Shown here: positions 25,006-37,309 of the stretch, in pieces
Layout: each line of letters starts with the position of its first letter
How positions within the stretch are numbered: the stretch's first letter is position 1
NCBI GenBank assembly: GCA_963580455.1
Contig: OY756970.1
Coordinates: forward strand, 23,560,001 to 23,624,000
Source of the DNA: Euonymus europaeus
Taxonomy: Eukaryota; Streptophyta; Magnoliopsida; Celastrales; Celastraceae
Direction of reading: 5' to 3'
DNA: 64,000 bases
Made by a program: the position numbers and the translations under genes
The notes under the pieces: generated by a model
The model's database searches: none
Seen by the model: only the letters and a program-made list of their open reading frames with translations
What the model was told of the DNA's origin: nothing

Positions 25006-25540
25006 TCGATCGAGATTTCTTTTTGCAAAGATGGAATTAGGGTTCAGGTAGATAACTTGAGCGTCGAAGAGAGTAGTGGATTTGCGAGGTTACGCTCTAT
25101 TTGATCAATATGGATGGCGCCGGAGGGATTTGGGAATATAAAAAGAGTTCCCGCTTCTGCTTTTTGAGAGAGGAATGATTCGGTACACTACATGTGCATT
25201 TTAATCATGCACCTTCACTTATCGCCCAATGAAACAGCTTTATCACAGGGGTAATTACATTAACGAAAAAAAAAACCGCTAAAATAAAAAATTGCGAAAG
25301 ATGCAATCGTACAACTACTGCAACAACCATCAGATGATAGCAAAATCCAAAATAAAAATTAACGATGACAAGAAATGCCGAAAACCCCAGCTGCGCTGAT
25401 TTCAGTGGACGCCATTGAAGAGCGTGATTCTCCTGTCCCTTTCCTTCTTAACTACTCTTTTGAAACTTTTCAAGCCCTAATTTTCTATTGCTCAATCATA
25501 GTCACCTCTCCATTGTCCAGTGTCTGCTATCCACCTCGCG

Positions 25541-28217
25541 ATGGCAGATCTCAAAGCCAGAACCGACATTTCATTCGCCGAAGCATTCTTCTGCAGCGCT
25601 TTCGCTGCCTGTTTCGCCGAGGTATAACGATATCCACACATTTATTTTCTGTTGTCAGTCTTACTTTTAGTAGATCAGTCGTTTCTTAATAAGTTGTACT
25701 TAATTCTGTCTACTTTTAAAGCTCAACGACGCATATTGAGTATAGTTTTCTGTTCATTATTCATGGTACTTTTGATCTGCATTCCTTGATCACTTGATTT
25801 TGTTTCTGTTTTTTCCGGTGTCAACTATCCTTGATCAGGTAGATTGATGAGTTTTCTTTGAATCCTGACAGTGACAATCACATCTATTTGGCTTTGTTAT
25901 GTTGCTAGATTGATGAGTTTCAACTATCTATTGTGTAGTTGAATGTAGCAAATTATATGGTATTTGGCTTAACTATGTTGCTAGGCTAAGGCTCATATTT
26001 GAGAATAACGATTTATCTTTTGGCATTGAATAGATGTAGATACTTTAAAGCTAGGGTTCAGATTCTATCAGGAACGTGGTCTGACCCTGTCAATAGAGTA
26101 GCATGGTAATCCTTATTATGATTCATTTTGAATTTCTTTGTCTGCATGGTATTTCAGTTCTGTACCATTCCGTTGGACACTGCTAAAGTTAGGCTTCAGC
26201 TCCAAAGAAAAACAAGTTCAACAGATGGAGTGTCTTTGACTAAATATAGAGGTTTGTTGGGTACTATTGCTACTATTGCTAGGGAGGAAGGTTTATCAGC
26301 ATTATGGAAAGGCATTAGTGCGGGATTACATCGCCAATTCATTTATGGAGGCTTAAGGATTGGATTATATGAACCTGTGAGATTTTTATAGATTCATTTC
26401 ATGGTTGTAATTAATTTGTATGTTTCTCAGTGTTATATTGACATGTAAAGTTGAATGCGTCTTCGCCAGGTAAAAAATTATCTTGTTGGTGGTGATTTTG
26501 TTGGAGGCATTCCTTTATATCATAAGATACTGGCAGCATTATTGACTGGTGAGTGAATTTAGTGCCTGCCTGGCTGCTCAACATTGGGCGGGTGAACTGT
26601 GATCACTTTGTATTCGCTGTTTGATTTGTTTGAGTAATTACCTATCTTATAAATTACTAGTGAAATAATAACATTTAAATTGTAGGTGCTATTGCGATTA
26701 TGGTAGCTAATCCGACCGATCTTGTCAAAGTTCGGCTTCAAGCTGAGGGAAAATTGCCAGCTGGGGTACCTAAGCGTTATTCTGGAGCTTTGGATGCTTA
26801 TCTTACCATAGGGAGACAGGTCAACAGTTTTGTCATATTTTTTTTCCATGTTCATATAATACTCCTACTCATTCTGAACTCTTCCAAATTTCAGGAAGGA
26901 CTACGTGCCTTGTGGACTGGTCTTGGACCTAACATTGTGCGTAATGCTATTATAAATGCGGCTGAGTTAGCCAGTTATGATGAAGTGAAACAGGTGAATG
27001 TTTATTTCTGAGTCCATCGAGTTGAAATATGTTATCATTTGATGTTGCATGGCTGACATAACAGTTAAATCCAAATTTCTTCATGCTTATGCAGGTAATT
27101 TTGCAAATACCAGGGTTCATCGACAATGCTTTTACTCATCTCCTAGCAGGTCTTGGTGCGGGTCTTTTTGCAGTCTGTATTGGTTCTCCCATTGACGTGG
27201 TAAGATTTTTTTTTTCTTTACTTCATTGAAAACTAGGAATTTGGCATTTGGCAGCCTAAAATTAACTGTTTTTCTTATCGTTTTGCACATAATTGTTGTA
27301 CTCTGAAAAACCAGCTAATCAGAAAATATTGGATTGTATTCTGTGCTTGTTTTGTTTCCAGGTAAAATCTAGAATGATGGGAGATTCAACCTATAAAAGC
27401 ACCCTTGATTGTTTTATCAAGACTTTGAAAAATGAGGCATGTCAATTCCTACCAGTTTTCACATAGGCGTTAACATATTTTCTACATAGCTAATTCATTA
27501 CTGATTGTGTGTCAGACTGCCTCAACTGAGTACTTTCATCCAATTTTTCTTACGAATTTGATATTGCTGCCTTTTAATCTTCATCAAAATATGGCTACAT
27601 GAGTTTCTGTTTTTGGTGGAAACTAGCATTGTCTTAATACAATTTGAATGACTTTTACCTGATTATGCGTCGCAGGGCTTTTTTGCCTTCTATAAGGGGT
27701 TCCTGCCAAATTTTAGTCGGCTGGGATCTTGGAATGTGGTTATGTTCTTGACTCTTGAGCAAGTAAGTCCTGTGAATTATGTTTTTTGGTGTTGTTATTC
27801 TCCTGAATGTGTAGTTGTTTCGAAAATTTTCTAGTTGCATGAGTATATTGGCGTATAGGTGAACACAATCATTTTATAGTAAATTCCAGGAATTTCATCT
27901 AGGAGCTGTTGTTCCCTAGTTTATTGATGGTATAGCTGAGAAAGGAACTTAAGTTGATTTCTTGGATGGGAAAAGCTGCCCAAACTAACCGTAATTTCTA
28001 CCTTAGTTTATATTTTAGTACACGTGAATTCAGTGGACAACTCAAGTGGCATCTCGAATATTCATGGATTTAAGTAATTCCGTTGAAGTTGACCTGCTTA
28101 CATGACTGTCTGAAAGACATTTTTTTTACTTCCAGTCCTGAAAATGCTCTTACTTTTTGTTTATTAATCTCATGGCAGGCAAAGAAGTTAGTCAGACGAG
28201 AGGTATTCTCTGACTGA
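25541..28217 (+). CDS. PUMP1: Mitochondrial uncoupling protein (PUMP/UCP)
   Basis: Nine exons: 25541-25621, 26158-26376, 26470-26548, 26686-26819, 26895-26993, 27095-27199, 27362-27436, 27676-27762 and 28179-28217; together 305 residues, as in plant UCP1. A carrier of the inner mitochondrial membrane that lets protons (and aspartate/glutamate or dicarboxylates in plants) cross, damping ROS and supporting photorespiration. Each of the three repeats has its carrier signature: [12 protein letters not shown] (residues 32-43), [13 protein letters not shown] and [12 protein letters not shown]. The C-terminal part has [13 protein letters not shown], typical of UCPs. Eight introns: seven are GT-AG, but the seventh starts with GC (27437-27438, AG|GCATGT). 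Shifting to the nearby GT would break the frame, so the GC donor is real if the gene is intact. Confidence 0.95.
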
Positions 28218-29764
28218 TATTGAGATTGGGAAGGAAGAAGACAGTTTTGCTTGTTGATTGCCTCTCCTATTGCACTTACACAGAGAAATAAGGTAAAACT
28301 CTGCAGATATTCTTTTCCACATTCATTATATCTATCTACCTATTCAAAGATATCTACGAACCAGATGTCCAAGAAGCTATTATTTCTCACTTTTATCGGG
28401 AGCTAAAACTTTTCCTCCCTGCCTCTTCTGATGTTGACATATGTATAATGATGTATTATGCTATTTTGATATTTGTTAGATAGATACCGTCTTGTGTTTG
28501 CCAAGAAATATCATATATTATAATGATAAAATGAAGAGTTGGTTAGTCTGACCTCATCTGCCTGGTTGGGTGGGGAAATAAAATCTGCATCATAGTTAAA
28601 ACAAAATTTCATTGTGTTCAGTCATTTGCTTGGGTGCGCACATGATAGCAAGGTAAAAATGTATGTGCTGCACTGACCACTGATGCCAAGCACGGGAGTC
28701 TCAAGACTCAGGAGTGCTGCTTACTTTGCCATACATGCGAGTTATGAGCATGTACCTCAGCATGATTATCCTTCCCTCTTCTTCTTTTTTAAATTTAATT
28801 TTACGACTGCTCAGGTGTTCAGTGAAATTTGGGAAATTATAAATGGTTTGATAAATTCAGTGTTAACTTTTAAGAGGGCATTCTGTATTGGGTTATTTTA
28901 AGGGAAAACTAGGAATAAATCTGTTATCTATAAATTTTATTACAATAAAGACAAATAAATTTCATTCGAATAAATTCAATAAGTTAAAAACACAACATAA
29001 AAAAGGACAATCAAAATTCAAAAAAACATATTTTAACACTTATTGTTTAGTTTATAGCATGAAAATTCAATACACGAGTCTGTTAGGATTTAACGAATTC
29101 GTTTATTTTAGGATTTAACACTTTTTTTTAGGATGAAACATGAAAATTTAATATCCAAGTCCGTTAGGATTTAATAAATTCGTTTTCCTTAAAATTTAAC
29201 ACTTATTATTTAGATTATTGTTAAATATCAAAAGAAAGGCGATCTAAGTTGATTAGTTGGTGTTGTGGTATTATATTTTATTATAAGTTTTTCAAAGAAA
29301 GGGAGATTTTGATAAGTTTGCAAGTCTTGTTATTTTTTCTAAATTTTTTTGACTTGTTTTTATTGGAATACAACTCTTAATTTTTGTCGTTATGGTTTAA
29401 CGACTCAAGTATCAAGTTGCACTGCAATTGCATGAATTTACGAGTCACTTTTCTTTGTGCCAACTCTACTAGATTGTATAACCATGCGTCGCTCATAAAT
29501 ACTGTAATTTAGCATTGTGGAAATGTAAACCAGAATAGCCCATTCCCTGGATGACTCTGAGCTTTGAAACATTGGGAACTTGCAGAAGAGTGAAAAAGAG
29601 CTCAGCATTCTTTACCTGGGTATCCCAGCTACGAAAGGGACGATCTCCTAGAACAAGGTTTCCTTACTAGTTGCAATTTGCAACTTGCAAGCGCCTTAAT
29701 TCCGCCCATCATATCCTAAATACTTGTAATTACACAAACCAAGGCAACAGCAACAGGAGGCACC
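28218..29764. other. 3' region of UCP and AT-rich intergenic DNA
   Basis: The last UCP exon is followed by a leader-like stretch with possible 3' UTR splicing, then AT-rich DNA. A diverged tandem repeat is visible at about 29041-29215: two units of roughly 95 bases built around TTAGGATTTAA and AATTCGTTT. No gene seen. Confidence 0.5.
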
Positions 29765-31286
29765 TCATGTCCTTGGCACCAGGTATACCCTAGCCTTAAC
29801 GACAGATCCATTCCCAAGCTTGAATCCCGGGCTCACTGGAAACCCAACAATCTGACAGCCAGGAACCCTGTTCATCACACTCTCCATGTACTGTGGATGG
29901 AACTCTGCTTCTCTACTAGCCTCAAACTGACTGGGTGCAGGGTCCAGAGAGAATGCCAGCAAGTGAAGTAACCAAATTGTCTTGGCAAGCCCCAAAAACG
30001 CACCATAAAATTGATTTCTTGGGTGTTTACCAGCCAACACTTGCTGACGCTGCTCCAAATTCCCAAAGAAAGACTCCTCCATTTTGGGATGAACGATGGA
30101 TAAGAACTTCTTGCAGCAGAATTTTCCAAAGTGACAAGTTGGCAAGATCCCCAGAAGCTCAACCGGGTCCGTTGCCTCCATGTCGTGGTACTGAGTGAAG
30201 CAATCACGGCGGAACTGGTCAGGGTTGAGGAGGGAGTATAGGCTGCCATCCACGTAGAAGGTCTCGTGGTCAAACCCCTGGAATATTTTGCGGGAAATGT
30301 AGGACTCCAGAGCATATTTTGCGTGGTGGGTTGCAATGGTGGATGCGATGCGAGTGGTGGTGGAATTTTCATTAGCGGCGGTGGCGACTTCAATTGAACG
30401 GACGGCAGCAGCTATGTCCCATTGGGCTGATCGCATGAGGGAGAGGAGTAGAGACGTGAAAGACTTCGATGTCTCTTTCACCTGACCCATTGCTACTTCA
30501 AATAGCTTTGGCTCCGGCGCTGCCGCAACTGTTTATCGGTAAAATCGAGGCGTAAGATTTCTACGATCATAATTCGTAACTCGTTAATGTTAGAAACGTC
30601 ACTATTACTTTACCTTGAATGGTGCAGTTGACTTTCCTCTTTGACTGAAACCTCACCTTTTTCCCGTTTCCGCCATTGCTAATACTGGTGACGCGCTTTA
30701 ACTTCTCCTTCAAATTCTCAACCTCCATTTCTCGTGCCTTCACTTCCCTCTTTAGCTCCTCCACCGCAGCCTCGTACGGCGCTACAACTTCTCTTATCAA
30801 TCCCCCACCACCACCACTCCCTATTCTTCTGAACTTGTTATCTCCTATGCCCCTCCTGAACCTCTCTCTAAACACAGCCAACCTCCTCAGCTCTCCGACC
30901 ACTGCTACGTCAGCCACCCGCATTCTCTCTGGGTCCCAAGGGCAATGTGCCTCTTGAAAGCCCACGTACGCCTTCTTCATTGCCGATAACGCGTCAAACA
31001 CGTCATTCATAAGTATCGCCATCTCCGTTACTCGAATCTCACTCGTTCTCTCTTGCTCCCAACCCCTGATCCTTCCCTTACGATCCTCTTCCTTTTGTCT
31101 TTCTTCGTTGTCATATTCTTTGAAATGGTCGGACTTGTATTCATAAACTTTCTCTTCTTCTTCATCCTCGGACCGATTCTCGTTGATTTCGCTTGAATCA
31201 TGCCTCTCAGCTGCAAGTGGATGCAGCAAGCACGAAGCTGTCACTCTTTGTATCAGATCGGAGAAACTCGAAACTCTGGCTGTCAT
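29765..31286 (-). CDS. DUF641 family protein (GIL1 / IRK-interacting type)
   Basis: Exons 30614-31286 and 29765-30519 join in frame to 475 residues. The DUF641 domain comes first (SSFSDLIQRVTASCLL, then the stretch around FDALSAMKKAYVGFQEAHCPWDPERM), with a coiled-coil near 180-220 (VEELKREVKAREMEVENLKEKLKR). The second exon opens APEPKLFEVAMGQVKETSKSF and carries the C-terminal GIL1-type domain ending VYLVPRT. Relatives are GIL1 (gravitropism in the light) and IRKI, which binds a receptor kinase; the biochemical role is unknown. I start at the ATG at 31286, but an in-frame 5' exon ending near 31371 (..RSKKNSHR) could splice to an acceptor CAG near 31307 and extend the N-terminus; it has no ATG in view. 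An acidic stretch near 45-75 is notable. Confidence 0.85.
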
Positions 31287-32872
31287 TTCGCCGTATTTCT
31301 TCCTGCCAATCGCGTGATGTTTAAAAAGTGAGTCAGTGAGCACTATAACGATTGAGTGAAGCAGAGGCTAACCTGTGGCTGTTCTTTTTGGATCGAAAAG
31401 CGAGTGGTTGTTGTTTCGGCAGGGGATCTCTGTTGAACGGGACGGAGTGGAAACAGCGTAGGTCTTCCTCTTGTGCTTCAGTACTACTCCGGTTGCTCTT
31501 CTTTCTGGTCACCGTAAAAGCGGCTGTTAGTGCATCAATAGAGCAGAAGAATAGTAGAGCTTTGTCACTTATAAGCGTTTGTTTGGTTGCGATATGCTTT
31601 GTCACCTATAAGTGTCTGTATGTCACTTATAAACTGGTGTAAATAGTATGATTTCTACAAGGGGATACTGGGATATGCTAAGGTATGGTTTCTCCTCACT
31701 TTTTTTATAGATGGTATTTTTTGAAAATTTCGGATAAACTAATCGGATCTAAAAAAAGGTTATGTTGTACATTATAGGTTATATATACATGTATTATGTG
31801 TAAAGTTTGGATTCTACATTTCTTCCTGGAGTCTATGATGAGAAAAATACGTAGTTCAATACTCTTCAATTTTACAATATGCCAGGATAAAAAGTAACCA
31901 TGAGTTAGGTGGTTGAGCCAAATTTACTAAAATGTATTAGTTTTAGTTTTGAGAGTAATTCATTTGCCTAAATTCATTGGGAACAATGGGGCAATTCCAT
32001 GAAAAAAGTTCATTGCGAGTTGGGACCAAGAGGAAGATGGTTTGATAATTGATTTACTATCATTTATGGACTTGGTCCACTCGGACAGTGCCAGTCACGT
32101 GTTTGGTGCACACCAGGGTGATAGTCTATATCTTAAATCCCGTCAAGTCAAGATTCTGTTTTTCTATATGGATTAAAGTAACAAAGCTAGAAGAAGAAAT
32201 CACATAACCTAGCTAGAACAATAACTATACCAATTGCCTTCCAAAAGAAGGATTGGCTTGTTGATGCTACTTATTTAATACTCAAATAAATGAAGTCAAA
32301 TTCATATAGTTATTGCTATGCTCCTGCTTGCTTGAAAGGGAAGAAAATCTGAATATGTAAATAAATCTAGTAACTTTAGTGGCTTTACCAAATGTTGGTC
32401 CAATTATGGCCTTATGGGGTTTATTAGTGGGCTCAAATGGGCCCTGTCCAGGCGAGGCAATGTCCGACAATAATTAAAATATACGCTGAAGGCCCAGAGG
32501 CTGCCCCTATCGTTTGCACTAAAAGCTTGTAATAATTTAAAAGAAAGAAAAGAAAAAGAATTGATGCAAGAAAGCTAAAATATGACAGATCATATATGCA
32601 CTACCGTGTATGAAGAGGCTGGTGAATGCAGTGGCCAGTGATGAAAACAATGATAGATGGATACATGAGATTTAAGGTTCAGGCATTAATCACCTTGACA
32701 TTGAACAGAGTAGCATGCTATGAATCATGGTGCTAACAGTAGTTCAAATTAATAACAAAAGAAAAGCAGTGAGAGAGAGAAAGCAAGAGCACTTGGAAGT
32801 ACAGATAGAGTGATTATGGAATCCCAAAAGCATGAGTATATAAAGTCATTCCAGAGACAATAGAGCTGTTGA
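31287..32872. other. Intergenic region upstream of the DUF641 gene
   Basis: Probably promoter of the minus-strand DUF641 gene at its left, including a possible upstream exon (31371-31560). Three copies of GTCAC(T/C)TATAAG lie between 31564 and 31635. Otherwise AT-rich without a gene. GGCCCA/TGGGCC words near 32390-32450 and 32490. Confidence 0.45.
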
Positions 32873-33230
32873 GATGGCTAGTGGTATCAACTCGACAAAA
32901 GGAAGGTGTTCGATTCGATAAAGATTTCACAATTCTATCTAACCATCACCTTCAAGCTTTTCATGTCTAGTCTTTTATAGACTCTCTAGTCTCAATCAGT
33001 TCACTGAATTTGAATTGGACCCTCCGAATTATTTCCTCTTGTGGGTATCCCTTACAGTGGCTGAGAATTTGACATGCACCCTCAAATAGTTCATGAATAC
33101 GGTGTTTGATACGGGACAGGAGTACAGGACAATGTTAGCAGTCAAGCTAGTGTTCTCTCCAGTTATTTTCGAGGGAGGATAGGTCACAGCCAGATTTTAT
33201 ATATATATATTTTTTTCGCGATAGTGTACG
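32873..33230 (+). mobile_element. Possible tRNA-derived SINE
   Basis: Starts with GAGATGGCTAGTGG (box A-like) and about 40 bases on has TGTTCGATTCG (box B-like), followed by a body without open frames and a T-rich/AT-repeat end near 33200-33228. This order and spacing is that of plant SINEs. I found no convincing target-site duplication and it is not related to the 9.4 kb array. Confidence 0.35.
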
Positions 33231-33956
33231 CAAGAAAGAGCACCTGAACCCCATGATAGTTACTACTCTTTCATCAATGAAAGCCTACCCCCACTCGTGA
33301 CTTGTGTCTCCTCCATATGCAGAGCAACGAAGTCCATTAGTCTCCTACATCTGAGAGTATGATTTGCGGAATATCCAACTCATTAACTGGGCCCGTTGCA
33401 AGCTTGATGGTTTTCGCAATTGATCCATTACTAAATGGGCTGCTACTAGAGGTATGGCAGCATTTCCTGTCATATTTTTATGGAACTTCATCTTTGGTTT
33501 TATAATGGTTAGGATCTTCTGGAGTTTATTTAGTTCTGTGGAATACTTGATGGCCTGGTTACTGGAAGGAATATGGAGTTTTTTTGTTGAAGTTGAGATT
33601 TTTTTTCCTTCTTTATTACTAATAATTAAGATAGATTGGAAATGTATGTCTTTTCCTAATTCCTATACAATAAAAATAAAAATAAAAAGACCACACGGTG
33701 GGCCCTTCCTGGTCTGCCACTCAGCCCTAACTATAGTGGTCCAATAGCCTAGGGCTTGCATACTTGGGCCTGTCCATTGACATTTTGTGTCGGTTTAGAT
33801 CCGACCCGCTATTGAAATACAGAAATCCTCGGCGATTCACATTTGTTCGGGGTCGAGCCCTAGAACGTCGTTGTACGGTTGGATGCGCGGCGTCTCAGAG
33901 CGAATACATACGCATGTTACACACACAGAGGAGATTGAAGATTGTGGATAGCGGAG
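33231..33956. other. Intergenic region and promoter of the RBM22-like gene
   Basis: No coding sequence. Near the right end are TGGGCC/GGGCCT words (33695-33770) of the site II kind, common before housekeeping genes of RNA metabolism, and a leader with GC-rich segments. Confidence 0.45.
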
Positions 33957-36900
33957 ATGGCGCATAGATTGTTAAGAGATTACGAGGCCGATGGATGGGA
34001 GCGCTCGGATTTCCCTATAATCTGCGAGTCGTGCCTCGGCGACAATCCGTATGTTCGAATGGTATGTTTCTTTTCCACTCCTATTTGAATCTTCTATTGT
34101 TTGAAGTTTTCCATGGATTCGTCTATTAATGGTCCAACTGGGTTTAGGGTTTGGGATCTTAACATGATGTGTTTAATTGAAGAGCTGTTTTGTTGGTTTG
34201 AATTAGGATTTTAGTTTGTAAGAAGAACTATTTTGTTGTGCAAGTATGGGGAAAAAGAAGAATATATATCTTGTTTGCCCTATGTTTTAAGGTTGTATAA
34301 GTATGGGGAACTATTTTGTTGTATTTTCGTGTTTGTGTTGTGCTTCTGTTTTTTTTTTTTTTTTTTTTTTTTTGGTATGTGTGCTATATTTGTACTTACA
34401 GGGTAAAGTTTGTTGGAAGATTTCACTTTATGAGATATGTTGGCGCCCTTGTCCCAATATTGCTGAATTGATTGGTAAATATTTAGAATTATTGTAGCCG
34501 AGTCAGCTTAAGTTTATTGATATTGGATTAATTGTTTCTTTTTACTACAGTCATTGTCTTGGTATTTTTATCATATTACAAATTATTTAATAATTACAGT
34601 TTACTGATGCTCCAGTACTTGTATTATTTATATTTTCAGATATGTGGCTGTTTCTTCTCTGCAACTTTGTTGATGAATGTTTCTTAGTGCTATTACCATA
34701 GTTATTCCTTCATGAGCTAATATTTATTTTGTTTTTGAGGTAACTAAATGACATGTAAGTATTTTCACACAGACAAGAGCAGATTATGACAAAGAGTGTA
34801 AGATCTGCACACGGCCATTTAGTGTTTTTCGGTGGAGACCTGGTCGTGATGCAAGATACAAGAAAACTGAGGTTTGCCAGACATGTAGCAAGTTGAAAAA
34901 TGTTTGTCAAGTCTGTCTCTTGGATCTTGAATATGGTTTACCAGTTCAGGTTCGAGATACAGCGCTTAGTATCAGTTCCAATGATGCCATTCCGAAGAGT
35001 GATGTGAACAGGGAATATTTTGCAGAGGAGCATGACCGTAGGGTGCGTATATTCATACATTCAAGGCACTTTTTTTTTTGCTTTTTATGCATCATATCAT
35101 GATTAGTTTTCATGACTACGTCGGTAAAATTGTACAATTGTGGTTCTGACTGTACTGGATATGGTATGCATGTTGATCAATCATAATTTCATCATATTTT
35201 GAATAATTTATTCTGTACCTAACTCCTCCTTCATAGCATCTCTGGCATGATAAAATAAACTGTTGGATAGTTGCAAAATTTGTAATTGGATGGCTCCACA
35301 AGTCGGAATTTTGAAGAAGTTTGATTTTGTAAAATACTATAACTTTATTATTTTTTATTATACAGCATTCCGTTTATGGATTGCCAATATGATTTATGCG
35401 GCTTAGTTGCTTGTTAGATTGCCAATATGATTTATGTGGCTTAGTTGCTTGTTAGCTTTACATTGAGTATCTATTCTGGATGAGATCTAATTGTCTAATA
35501 ATGTGCTCATATTACCTTCAATATCCTCATTTTGGTTTCCCGAATTCGAATTACTGTTCAGCCTGTGTGCTTCCATGATTATGTCGATTTTAATTTATGT
35601 TGGTCATGTTAACACTATGCATAGTAGATGATGATGTTGTTCTTCTACATGTTTGACAATTGCATTGTTCATCCACTTGTAAACTGCCCCTTGCAGGCTA
35701 GAGCAGGTATTGATTATGAATCATCTTATGGGAAAGTGCGGCCAAACGACACTATTTTGAAGCTTCAAAGGACAACACCGTACTACAAAAGGAACCGAGC
35801 ACATGTATGCAGTTTTTATGTTCGGGGTGAATGCACAAGAGGGGCTGAATGCCCTTATAGACATGAGATGCCCATGACTGGGGAGTTGTCACAGCAAAAT
35901 ATAAAAGATCGTTACTATGGGTAAGTACCATTTCTTTTGTACCAGTATGAAGTGGTGATATGTATACTTGACGTCTCAGTTGTTCTGCATCTCACCTTGG
36001 TGTGGTGCAGAACGACCCCGTCCCCCAAGTGTCCCAAAAGTAGGAAAAAAGAGCCAGCTAGAAAATTCTGGATATGAAGTAGAAAATAGGTAAAATATGG
36101 GAATCTGAAAGATAAGTTCAGCATGTGAGGTAGTTCCTTAAGTTTTAACTTAGTCTTGCTCTTTAAGATTATTGACACCCGTTCTTTTACCTCTTACTTT
36201 CCTTATCATTTGTTGGCTGTTAGAGTGTATCCTTTCGTGGGATGGGGCGGTGGGTTTCAGAGAACTATGAGGTTTTTTTATTATAGGGAATGAGATGGGG
36301 CTTTTCTTAGCTCATCTAAGTACTTCCTATTAGTGATGATGCTCCCTCTCATATAAAAGTATTCGTGCACATGTTTTTAACTTCTTTCTGTTTCTATTGA
36401 AGTGTGAATGACCCTGTAGCGCAGAAGCTGCTTGGCAAGGCCGGTGAAATGCCTTCACTAGAGCCTCCCGAGGATGTAAGCATTAGGACTCTGTATGTTG
36501 GTGGTCTTGATGCAAGGATTACTGAACAGGATTTAAGGGATAACTTTTACGCATATGGGGAAATTGAATCTGTGAAGATAGTACTTCAACGAGCATGTGC
36601 ATTTGTGACCTACACAACCAGAGAAGGAGCAGAAAAGGCTGCAGAAGAACTCTCTAACAAACTCGTAATTAAGGGTTTGAGACTGAAGCTGATGTGGGGT
36701 AAGCCTCAAGCATTGAGATCTGAGACTGAAGGTTCGGATGAAGCAAGGCAGCAGGCAGCATTGGCACATGGAGGTATGTTGCCTCGGGCAGTCATATCTC
36801 AGCAGCAGAGCCAGTTGCAACCTGGGAACCAGGACCAACCACCCCCAATGCCCTACTACAATATTCGCCCTCCAACCGAGCAGGAAAGAACCTTTTATCC

Positions 36901-37309
36901 GTCAATGGATCCTCAACGGATGGGTGCACTTGTTCCATCTCAAGATGGGGCTCCCAATGGGCCTGCAGGGTCCGGTGAGAACAAATCTGGAGCTGAGAAG
37001 CAGCAACAGGCTCAGCATTATACTTATCAAGCAATGCCGCCACCTCATGGACAATACCATGGGCAACCTTATCCGCCATATGGATATATGATGCCACCTC
37101 TGCCACCGCCGTATCACCAATACCCACCACAATACCCCCATATGATGCCACAGCAGCAGGGCGCTCATATGACACAGCAGTATCAGCACTCTGGACCCCC
37201 AAGAGCTGCACCTCCAGCTCCTACTTCCTCTGGCCCTGCCCCTCCTTTGCCCACTTCATCTGGGCCCTCGACATCAGCATCTACATCATCAATGCCAGGG
37301 TCGTCCTAA
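33957..37309 (+). CDS. MAC5: RBM22/Cwc2-type spliceosome protein, CCCH zinc finger plus RRM
   Basis: Exons 33957-34061, 34773-35042, 35697-35920 and 36403-37309 join to 501 residues. Relative of yeast Cwc2/Ecm2, human RBM22 and the Arabidopsis MAC5 proteins, part of the Prp19 (MOS4-associated) complex that contacts U6 snRNA and intron at the catalytic core. The N-terminal Torus-type part has paired Cys motifs (CESC, CKIC, CQTC, CQVC). The CCCH finger is C163-x7-C171-x5-C177-x3-H181. The RRM covers about 229-302 with RNP2 LYVGGL and RNP1-like ACAFVTY. The C-terminal third is low-complexity Pro/Gln/Tyr-rich, ending in a Ser/Thr/Pro tail. All introns GT-AG. A longer tail than human RBM22, as in plants. 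Confidence 0.93.
35380..35455 (+). repeat. 38 bp tandem duplication in intron 2 of MAC5-like gene
   Basis: Two adjacent units, 35380-35417 and 35418-35455, each beginning ATTGCCAATATGATTTATG and ending TTGCTTGTTAG. They differ by one base (C/T). A recent slip-type duplication with no clear role. Confidence 0.9.

Noticed and set aside
36533..37211. Minus-strand open frames opposite the RBM22-like last exon
   Set aside because: Shadows of a low-complexity Pro/Gln-rich coding region.
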